Origin: Fallopia convolvulus
Lineage: Eukaryota; Streptophyta; Magnoliopsida; Caryophyllales; Polygonaceae
Direction: 5' to 3'
Length of the DNA: 64,000 bases
NCBI GenBank assembly: GCA_964016875.1
Contig: OZ024719.1
Location: 70,813,224 to 70,877,223 of the forward strand
Position numbers and translations under genes: made by a program. Shown here piece after piece: positions 56,326 through 64,000 of this stretch. Each line of letters starts with the position of its first letter. Within the stretch, counting starts at the first letter, position 1. The notes under the pieces are model-generated. The model saw only the letters and a list, made by a program, of their open reading frames with translations. It did not search any database and was not told the DNA's origin.

Positions 56326-56539
56326 GTAGGTTCATTTCACAACAAACTATCGGTGGGATCTCAGTCTTTGTTTCAATGATTGTCATAACTTTTATATGGT
56401 GTATTTTACTAAAAGTTTTGATAGGTGTCTATAAACTTTTTCTCCTCATTTCTCATATATTCCAAGATACGATTTTCATTTTAAACAAATAATTTGTACC
56501 CGGGCTCTTAGCCCATTAGCTCTAGAGTTCTAGAGAAAA

Positions 56540-57356
56540 TGTTGAAAAACTAGCCCTAGAATCGAAGTATCAACGAGATCTACGAAGTAAAACCAGAAAG
56601 CATAAAACAGATGAACACAAGAGTTGGTAACCCGGTTCGGATATAAATCCTACGTCCGGGAGTCTCAGTTCGGAGAGACCAACCCAAGATCCACTAAGTT
56701 TCCAAGATATTACAACAACAAGGTTACACTTCAACAACAGATCTCAAGATCTAAGCACAGAGATTCAAAGATAAACAGAAAGGAACAATGAAAGGATGAA
56801 GGGAGAAATCTAGGGATTTGGCCCCCTATGAAGGCTGTCGAAGCTTTGAGATGAAGCTTCGATGATGGTGTTGTTGGATCTCGCCGAGAATAGCTTGCCG
56901 GAGTAAACGTCGCCAAGCTTCTCCACCGTCGCACCACAGATCTCTCTTCTTTTCTTTTCTCTCTCTCTCTCTTTCTCTAGATGCGCCGTTTAGGGTTTTC
57001 AGTCAAGTGAGCTCGCAAGCGAGCTCTAAGGAGTATTTATAGCTCGTCCAGAAGACGCTCCTCCCAAACGACGCGTTTCATCAAATGAACAAGTCGGTCA
57101 TAAGGTAACTTGGACTGGGCTTGTTATTTGGGCCTTATTTGTCTTCGAGAATAGGCCCATTTGTTCCGAGCTAGAATTCTAGCAAGCTACCTCAACAAAC
57201 CGAGTTACCGGGGAGGCCACAAGCTATTATTCGAAACCCGGTTCGGCACTAAACCCGTTTTTCTCTTTGCTTTTGATTTGTTGACCCATTGTTCATGTGC
57301 CATACCATTTGTTGTGTCACTCTAGTACTATAAACATAGGTTTAGAGATTTTAACA
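56540..57356 (-). repeat. Copia LTR, left
   Basis: 817 bp, TGTTGAAAAAC...TTTTAACA; matches 61997-62816. Confidence 0.95.
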
Positions 57357-57464
57357 ATTGCCCTCCTAACCCTTGTTTATGGTCTTAGAGAAGTATCTAT
57401 CTTGGAAATCAGTTTTAGGGATCTTGAGAGGGTATATCCAACATCATTGACCCAGTGCCACATC

Positions 57465-59429
57465 TCAAGTTACATCATTGATGTGGAGCTGGTTCCTGCA
57501 AAAGACAAACTTGTTAGTGGGAACTATTTTAGTTCCAAAGTCAGCAGGGTTCACATCTCCAGGTATTTTCTTCACGGATATCTCCTGGTTTTCCACTTGT
57601 TGTCTTATATAGTGGTGTCTCACATCAATATGTTTTGATCTCTCATGGTGCACAGGGTCTTTGCATAAGTACAAATCACTCTGGCTATCCATAAAGAGAT
57701 TGGGCATGTATGTTTTGCCCTCTATTTCTTGTAATATGCCACGAAGCCAGGTAGCCTCTTTTGAGGCTTCAGTAGCTGCTATGTACTCTGCCTCAGTTGA
57801 GGAGAGAGCAACTATGGATTGTTGTTGGGACTTCCAGGAAATACAGTTCCCTGCCCAGCAATAAAAGTATGCAGTGGTAGACTTTCTACTATCTCTGTTG
57901 CTGGCATAGTCCGAGTCCACATATCCATGTAAGTGTGACCTCGAACTATGCTTAGCATATACAAGTCCTACATTCTCTGTGCCTTTTACATATTTCAACA
58001 AATACTTCATGGCTACCCAGTGTTTTTCACCTGGGTTAGACATAAATCTACTAAGTACAGAAATTGCAAAAGCTAAATCAGGACGAGTACACAACATGGC
58101 ATACATTATACTGCCTACTGCTACATCATAGGGAATATCTTCCATTTTGTTCTTTTCCTCAGCAGTTGTAGGGCAGTCTGTTTTGGTGAGTTCTAAGTGC
58201 CCTCCAATTGGTATGGGGGAAGACTTAGCTTCTAGCATGGAGAACCTGTCCAACACCTTAAACAGGTAGTCAGTTTGGGAAAGGTAGGTTCTTCTCTTGG
58301 TTCTATCCCTTATAATTTTTACCCCAAGGATTTTCTGAGCAGGTCCAAGATCTTTCATGTCAAAATGCTTCTTCAAGTCAGCTTTTACTCCTGTGATAGC
58401 AACTTTAGAATTGCTTATTAACAAAATGTCATCAACATAAAGTAAAACATAAAGCAAAGAACTAGACTTAGCAATTTTAAAGTAGAGACATGTATCATAG
58501 TTGCTCCTTTTGAAACCAAGAGATTGCATGCAGGCATCAAATTTCTTATTCCATTGTCTAGGGGATTGTTTTAACCCATATATGGATTTTTTTAAGAGAC
58601 AAGCATGATCAGGATTCTTTTTATCAACAAAGCCTTTTGGTTGTTGCATATAAATGGTTTCAATCAAATTCCCATGCAAGAAAGTTGTTTTTACATCCAT
58701 TTGCTCTAGCTCCCAGTCATAAACAGTGGCCATGGCAATCAAGAGACGCATGGTTTTGTATTTTACAACTGGTGCAAATATGTCATTATAGTCAACTCCT
58801 TCTTTTTGAGTAAATCCCTTAGCAACTAACCTGGCTTTATATCTAGGTGGGTCAGAGGGACTAGAACCTTCTTTTATTTTGAAGATCCATTTACAACCTA
58901 TTAACCTAACATTTGCAGGTTTGGGAACTAAGGTCCAAGTATTGTTGACATTCATGGATTGAATTTCTTCATGCATAGCTTTTAACCATTCATTAGAATC
59001 TTTACATTTTATAGCTTGCTCAAAGGTTTCAGGTGTATAATTCCTAATAACCTCAGCTACTGTCAAAGCATACTCAACAATTCTGTTGTAATTCTCATGT
59101 AGAAATTTATCATTTAACTCATGCAGGTTGACATAGTTTATGAATCTAGTATTAGGTATCCTAAGTCTTGGTTCTCTGTCCCTAGTCAATTCATAGTCAA
59201 TTAGAGGATGTGGTTCATCAATATGAACATGATCAGACTCAGAGGTAGAAGAAGAAGAATTACTAGATTCACTTATGTCTACAGCAGAGGAATTATCTAA
59301 ATTTTCAGAGTTAGAATTACTTACTCCCCCACCTAATTGGTGGGTATGCAGAACTGGAGTGTTCGAGGATTCATCCTCATGTAGCTCTTCACTGCTTTGA
59401 GGGGTGTCAACAGTGGTAGTTCTGGACAT
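57465..59429 (-). CDS. Copia pol C-terminal part: reverse transcriptase and RNase H
   Basis: 654 open codons. The RT begins around WTLVPKP, with LYVDDILLIS near residue 330. RNase H carries GYVDSDYASN near 505 and LSSTEAEYIA near 545, ending in a KHIDVRHHYIR-type region. It is separated from the preceding integrase frame by a single TAG (59430-59432), so the polyprotein is interrupted, although both parts are in the same frame. Confidence 0.93.
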   Translation of the reverse strand: MSRTTTVDTPQSSEELHEDESSNTPVLHTHQLGGGVSNSNSENLDNSSAVDISESSNSSSSTSESDHVHIDEPHPLIDYELTRDREPRLRIPNTRFINYVNLHELNDKFLHENYNRIVEYALTVAEVIRNYTPETFEQAIKCKDSNEWLKAMHEEIQSMNVNNTWTLVPKPANVRLIGCKWIFKIKEGSSPSDPPRYKARLVAKGFTQKEGVDYNDIFAPVVKYKTMRLLIAMATVYDWELEQMDVKTTFLHGNLIETIYMQQPKGFVDKKNPDHACLLKKSIYGLKQSPRQWNKKFDACMQSLGFKRSNYDTCLYFKIAKSSSLLYVLLYVDDILLISNSKVAITGVKADLKKHFDMKDLGPAQKILGVKIIRDRTKRRTYLSQTDYLFKVLDRFSMLEAKSSPIPIGGHLELTKTDCPTTAEEKNKMEDIPYDVAVGSIMYAMLCTRPDLAFAISVLSRFMSNPGEKHWVAMKYLLKYVKGTENVGLVYAKHSSRSHLHGYVDSDYASNRDSRKSTTAYFYCWAGNCISWKSQQQSIVALSSTEAEYIAATEASKEATWLRGILQEIEGKTYMPNLFMDSQSDLYLCKDPVHHERSKHIDVRHHYIRQQVENQEISVKKIPGDVNPADFGTKIVPTNKFVFCRNQLHINDVT

Positions 59430-61094
59430 CTAGTAGTGCCCTATATCAAATTCTGGTTCATCATCTTGATATGTGCTATCATTCTCATAGAATTGGTCAC
59501 TTTCTTTGTAGGGAGGTGAGATGGTTTGGGTACCTGAATTCTCAGTCATGGCAGTTAGTTTATTTTTAAAATGAAAATCTTGTTCATTAAAGGTAACAGA
59601 CCTTGAAACTATTACTTTGTAACCTCTTGGTTGTATAAGTAATAGTTTATAACCTTTAACTCCCTCAGGGTAACCCAACATTATACATTTTTGTGCTCTT
59701 GGTTGTAGCTTGCCTTGAGAAATTTGTGCATAGGCAGTACAACCAAAAGGTTTTAGATGTGATATGTTGGGTTTCTTTCCATTCCATACTTCCTGTGGGG
59801 TTTTGAAACCTATCACAGAGGATGGGGATCTATTTATGAGGTATGTGGCTGTTATAACAGCCTCTCCCCATAGGGAGTTCTTTAACCCTGCACTTATGAG
59901 CATACACCTTGCTTTTTCAAGCAAGGTTCTGTTCATTCTCTCAGCAGTACCATTCTGTTGAGGTGTGCCTGGTACAGTAAGATTTCTTTTAATGCCATTT
60001 TTAATGCAGAATTCATTAAACATGCTATTGCAAAACTCTAGACCATTATCAGTTTTTAAACATTTTAGCTTGTGTCCAGATTGACTTTCCACCATTGATT
60101 TCCAGTTTTTAAACTGTTCAAAGGCTTCATCTTTTGTTTTTAATAAACACACCCACACTTTCCTTGAGTAGTGATCAATTAGTGAAAGAAAATATCTTCT
60201 TCCACCAATTGTCTCTACCTGAGCAGGCCCCCAGAGATCAGCATGTACATACTCTAGGGGTCTGTCTGCAGTGTAATTGGATTTATTAAAAGGATGGGAA
60301 GTTTTCTTCCCTAGGACACAAGTCTCACAAAAATTTAGATCACAGGGTTTCTTATCAATTATTCCATTTTTAAACAATTGTAGCATTCCTGTGTTACCTA
60401 TATGGCCTAGTCTAGCATGCAAGAGTTTTGTATAATTCAAGTTGTCATGATTTTCAACTTCTTTAGAAATATTAAGTTCTGGAGAACCTACAAGATGGTA
60501 GAGTCCTCCTTTCTTAATACTTCTAATAAGTACATTGTTATTTCTAACAACATCCCTAATTCCTTTAGAAGTGATAATCTGGCATCCTAAATCATCAAAA
60601 ACTGACTCTGAGAGAAGATTTCTTCTCAGGTCAGGTACCCACCTGACATTTTGTATTACTCTAATCTTACCATCATACATCCTGAGTGGTACACTTCCTG
60701 TGCCTTTTATAGACAAGGATGTGTGATCACCAAGCATTACTACACCAGAATCACTTAAAGTTAGACTTTTAAAATGAAATTTATTAGGGGTAGCATGCAT
60801 GGTACAACCTGAGTCTAATATCCAAGCATTTTCATCATGTATGTGAGAAACAACAAGAAGTTCATCGGAATATTGACAAGTACTTTCAAACACATTAGAG
60901 TAACCATCAGGTGTTTCTTGGTTTTTATTTTTCTCATCTCTCTTCTTCTTCCTACAATCGTTAGAATAGTGATTCCCTTTTCCACAATAATAACACTTAG
61001 GTTCCTTTTTGTCAGAAGAGGATTCATTTTTCTTGTCAGTTTTGTCATTCTTTTTCTTCCCTTTTTGGTTCTTACCTTTGCCTTTTACAAACAT
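59430..61094 (-). CDS. Copia gag-pol middle part: zinc knuckle, protease, integrase
   Basis: 554 open codons. CYYCGKGNHYSNDC is a CX2CX4HX4C knuckle near residue 35. DSGCTMHAT near 91 is the aspartic protease site. The integrase has the HHCC head, then HADLWGP, KTDNG and a QQNGTAERMNRTLLE segment that carries the catalytic Glu (D, D, E triad). The lead Met shown is not the true start: the frame continues from gag by a one-base shift. Confidence 0.92.
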   Translation of the reverse strand: MFVKGKGKNQKGKKKNDKTDKKNESSSDKKEPKCYYCGKGNHYSNDCRKKKRDEKNKNQETPDGYSNVFESTCQYSDELLVVSHIHDENAWILDSGCTMHATPNKFHFKSLTLSDSGVVMLGDHTSLSIKGTGSVPLRMYDGKIRVIQNVRWVPDLRRNLLSESVFDDLGCQIITSKGIRDVVRNNNVLIRSIKKGGLYHLVGSPELNISKEVENHDNLNYTKLLHARLGHIGNTGMLQLFKNGIIDKKPCDLNFCETCVLGKKTSHPFNKSNYTADRPLEYVHADLWGPAQVETIGGRRYFLSLIDHYSRKVWVCLLKTKDEAFEQFKNWKSMVESQSGHKLKCLKTDNGLEFCNSMFNEFCIKNGIKRNLTVPGTPQQNGTAERMNRTLLEKARCMLISAGLKNSLWGEAVITATYLINRSPSSVIGFKTPQEVWNGKKPNISHLKPFGCTAYAQISQGKLQPRAQKCIMLGYPEGVKGYKLLLIQPRGYKVIVSRSVTFNEQDFHFKNKLTAMTENSGTQTISPPYKESDQFYENDSTYQDDEPEFDIGHY

Positions 61095-61705
61095 AACTTC
61101 ACTTTTGTTTCAGTTTTTGTCTCAGTTTTAGACCCATTTTTAACTTTGAAGATTTTGACAGAATCATTTTTCTGAATAATAGCTTCAGTGAGTCTTTTAA
61201 CAGTTAGGTCATCCCTACTGAACTGAACTACGTCCTTAAGGACATCAAACTGAGCAGGCAGGGAATTAAGCATGACAACAACTTTGTAATCTTCATCCAT
61301 TTTATCTTTACATCTTGAAAGTTCTTGAGTCAGTTTTAGAAATTTGTCAAGATTTTCATTTAGAGTAAGAGACACATCCATTCTGAATTTAAAGAAGTTA
61401 GACAGAAGAGTGATCTTACTTGGTAAAGATTTGAACAGATAGATTTCATCAAGAGTGTCCCAGATTTCTTTAGGTTTAGTAGGACTTACAACTTGCCTGG
61501 CTACTTCATCAGTGAGCCTAAGCATTATCTCAGCGTGTGCTTGATCTTGAAGTTCTTGCCTTCTAGCATGGGAGAACTCCAAGGGCCATGTCTCAGTGAC
61601 AGCCATCCAGCACTTTTCTTTAGTTAAAATTGCCTTCATTTTAACTTTCCACATTGCAAAATCGATGACTCCATCAAAAGGTTTTACCCTGTATAGATAT
61701 GTCAT
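61085..61705 (-). CDS. Copia gag N-terminal part
   Basis: 206 codons starting MTYLYRVKPFDG; contains the UBN2-type gag domain (FAMWKVKMKAIL, EIWDTLDEIY, LPSKITLLSNFF). It overlaps the next frame by ten bases in another phase, which indicates a frameshift relative to a single polyprotein. Confidence 0.9.
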   Translation of the reverse strand: MTYLYRVKPFDGVIDFAMWKVKMKAILTKEKCWMAVTETWPLEFSHARRQELQDQAHAEIMLRLTDEVARQVVSPTKPKEIWDTLDEIYLFKSLPSKITLLSNFFKFRMDVSLTLNENLDKFLKLTQELSRCKDKMDEDYKVVVMLNSLPAQFDVLKDVVQFSRDDLTVKRLTEAIIQKNDSVKIFKVKNGSKTETKTETKVKLCL

Positions 61706-61996
61706 CCTTTAGTACCTGTACAATAAAGAAAAACAAGTCATTTTTGGTTTTTTCTTTTAAAAAATGTAAACAAGAGTACTAGTAAACTAGGAACACAAAG
61801 AATCCTAGACAAGCTACTGTAGGACTTGCCAAGGGTTGCACCGGAAGAATCCGTTACCCTGGTTGACAAGAAATCCCGCTCAAGGCTTCACACAGATAGC
61901 AATCAAGACAGAAAACAATCCTATAAAAGAAACTAGGGCAGATGCAGCGGAAGTAAGCCAGGATCTAGCAATATCAGACACAAGGCTCTGATACCA

Positions 61997-62816
61997 TGTT
62001 GAAAAACTAGCCCTAGAATCGAAGTATCAACGAGATCTACGAAGTAAAACCAGAAAGCATAAAACAGATGAACACACGAGTTGGTAACCCGGTTCGGATA
62101 TAAATCCTACGTCCGGGAGTCTCAGTTCGGAGAGACCAACCCAAGATCCACTAAGTTTCCAAGATATTACAACAACAAGGTTACACTTCAACAACAAATC
62201 TCAAGATCTAAGCACAGAGATTCAAAGATAAACAGAAAGGAACAATGAAAGGATGAAGGGAGAAATCTAATAGGGATTTGGCCCCCTATGAAGGTTGTCG
62301 AAGCTTTGAGATGAAGCTTCGATGATGGTGTTGTTGGATCTCGCCGAGAATAGCTTGTCGGAGTAAACGTCGCCAAGCTTCTCCACCGTCGCACCACAAA
62401 TCTCTCTTCTTTTCTCTTCTCTCTCTCTCTCTTTCTCTAGATGCGCCGTTTAGGGTTTTCAGTCAAGTGAGCTCGCAAGCGAGCTCTAAGGAGTATTTAT
62501 AGCTCGTCCAGAAGACGCTCCTCCCAAACGACGCGTTTCATCAAATGAACAAGTCGGTCATAAGGTAACTTGGATTGGGCTTGTTATTTGGGCCTTATTT
62601 GTCTTCGAGAATAGGCCCATTTGTTCCGAGCTAGAATTCTAGCAAGCTACCTCAACAAACCGAGTTACCGGGGAGGCCACAAGCTATTATTCGAAACCCG
62701 GTTTGGCACTAAACCCGGTTTTCTCTTTGCTTTTGATTTGTTGACCCATTGTTCATGTGCCATACCATTTGTTGTGTCACTCTAGTACTATAAACATAGG
62801 TTTAGAGATTTTAATA
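61997..62816 (-). repeat. Copia LTR, right
   Basis: 820 bp; differs from the left LTR by a 3-bp indel and scattered substitutions. Confidence 0.95.
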
Positions 62817-63006
62817 GAAAATGACACATAAAACATTGGTGGAAACTATCATGAAGTACGTTTTCGTGACCATTTTCATCATTAATTACATCTCTTTAAC
62901 GCAACAACATATCATATAAGCAAACAACAACACAACACTTGGATACTCTTAAAGTTTGTCGATTCCTTGTCTTTAGAAAGAAACAAAACAATAATCTGCT
63001 TACTAC

Positions 63007-63297
63007 TTAAAAATTACAATGGAGATTGGAAAAGATCTGCAAAAGGTTGCCATAAACACCAAACCACAGTCTAGAAAGATTCAAACTCAGCATAACCTTA
63101 GATAAAATTTTCACATACTCGGCATAAGCAACATCGATTTTCACAGAAATTCCAACATAATTCACGTCTTCATCATTCTCACTATCGAACAAGTCCATGG
63201 CTTTCTCTGCCGAATTGGATGAGTCAAAAGCTCCAATCCACCCATCACCTTCCTCAACCTTTGATGGGGGATTAGAATTGGATGCATGTTAAAACAT
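63007..63297 (-). other. Possible exon of an unrecognised gene
   Basis: An open minus-strand frame with normal-looking composition (GWIGAFDSSNSAEKAMDLF then DSENDEDVNYVG) ends at a TAA. No start, acceptor or family could be fixed. Could be a terminal exon or a relic. Confidence 0.25.
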
Positions 63298-63784
63298 ATT
63301 TTGAATATAATAATGTAAATAATAAAGAATGTTCTCGTATATATATTATATAATTTGGGGCGGCATTTTCTCTCTCTCTCTGGTCTCTCTCATGTTCTCG
63401 TATATATTTTATAATAATATAAATAATAAAGAATGTTGCAATCTTAAAACATATTTTGAATATATAAGTTCAAACTATTTTAAGGGAAAAAAATAACCCA
63501 TTTTTTTTTTTTTTGCTCATTTTGGTGTAAAACTTGACAATCCTAATTCCTAAGTTGAGCCCATGCTTATCAACCAAAGTAATGCAAGTCTTCTATATAA
63601 GAACTTGCCACCAGTGCTTTATCTAACTAACCTTCATAAGATTCTACCAAAAAAAAAAAACTAACCTTCATAAGAGTAAATTTGTCAAAATATAAGCTCA
63701 AATTGTATAACAATTTCCAAATAGGAAAAAAAATCTTCATTAGAGTACATTTATCAAAATATTACAAAATAAAAAAAAATAATT
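63298..63784. other. AT-rich intergenic sequence
   Basis: A short duplication (AATAATAAAGAATGTT at about 63319 and 63424) and CTCT microsatellite around 63370. No gene seen. Confidence 0.5.
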
Positions 63785-63858
63785 TGCTCTTGGTGAGAGT
63801 CGAACTCAAGACCTCCCGCTTACTAAACGAGTGCTCTAACCAACTGAGCTACAAGAGC
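63785..63858 (-). tRNA. tRNA-Thr (anticodon AGU)
   Basis: 74 nt with a perfect acceptor stem (GCTCTTG/CAAGAGC), D arm GCTCAGTTGGTTAGAGC, anticodon loop TTAGTAA giving AGT, and T arm GAGTTCGACTCTC. Pol III boxes are internal and no CCA is encoded. Confidence 0.97.
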
Positions 63859-64000
63859 TATTTATATAATTTTATTTACTAAAATAAGTTCACATTTACC
63901 AGTGCTCTATCTTATCTAATGTAAGTCTCCTCATTCCCTTAAGTTTCATGAAAACATTCAAAATTCAAAATATAAATATGATTTCCCATATCATATATGA

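Larger units (their letters stand above)
56540..62816 (-). mobile_element. Ty1/copia LTR retrotransposon, young and nearly complete
   Basis: LTRs 56540-57356 and 61997-62816 are direct repeats differing at about ten positions by eye. GAAAA flanks the element (56535-56539, 62817-62821). The element reads on the minus strand: TGGTATCAGAGCC (initiator tRNA-Met primer site) lies just inside the right LTR, and a purine tract AGGAGGGCAAT just inside the left LTR. One LTR end has mutated from CA to TA. The gag sequence and domain order suggest the Tork/TNT1 side of copia. Confidence 0.95.

Noticed and set aside
57661..57864. Plus-strand frame with KYKSLWLSIK
   Set aside because: Antisense shadow of the copia RNase H region.
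1..64000. CRISPR arrays, operons, bacterial-type promoters or terminators
   Set aside because: The window is plant nuclear DNA; no regularly spaced repeats of CRISPR type were seen.

Overview
This is a plant nuclear window, from a eudicot and probably an asterid. The evidence is interrupted GT-AG genes of plant-specific families (SCPL50-type carboxypeptidase, TDY MAP kinase, PLATZ, WOX), eukaryotic tRNA genes, and plant-type transposable elements of nearly every class. Exons were joined by hand from splice signals, phase and recalled family features. No database search was run.

Layout. 1-35.4 kb is a gene-rich arm with every gene on the minus strand: an intronless serine carboxypeptidase-like gene (cut by the window edge); an 11-coding-exon group D (TDY) MAP kinase; a cluster of three related genes plus one broken copy whose products start with a linker-histone-type H15 domain; a Nudix Ap4A hydrolase (NUDT25 type); a SEC12-like WD40 membrane protein; a tRNA-Ser(AGA); a WUS-clade homeobox gene (WOX1 type); and a small membrane protein with CREST-superfamily-like residues. 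36-48 kb is a nested transposon stack: a Harbinger-like element, a Ty3/gypsy gag fragment, and a copia RNase H relic split by an 8.4-kb Ty3/gypsy element that itself holds a 2.85-kb solo LTR. 48.1-53.6 kb is a TauE/SafE-family gene broken by a hAT MITE in its last exon and an apparent frameshift, and further hit by a hAT element at an intron acceptor and a solo LTR in an intron. 54-63 kb holds LINE and LTR relics and a young, nearly intact Ty1/copia element. A tRNA-Thr(AGU) lies near the right end.

The most unusual feature is the H15 cluster. In two tandem paralogues the H15 exon is followed, across four phase-0 introns conserved in both copies, by two exons encoding a complete PLATZ zinc-binding domain, so the predicted proteins join a linker-histone fold to a PLATZ domain. 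I do not recall this architecture. The order (PLATZ-type, short-type, PLATZ-type, short-type) suggests that a two-gene unit was duplicated, after which one short copy decayed.

The genes do not form an operon-like system. They are independent housekeeping, signalling and developmental genes, with the H15 cluster as the only lineage-specific expansion.
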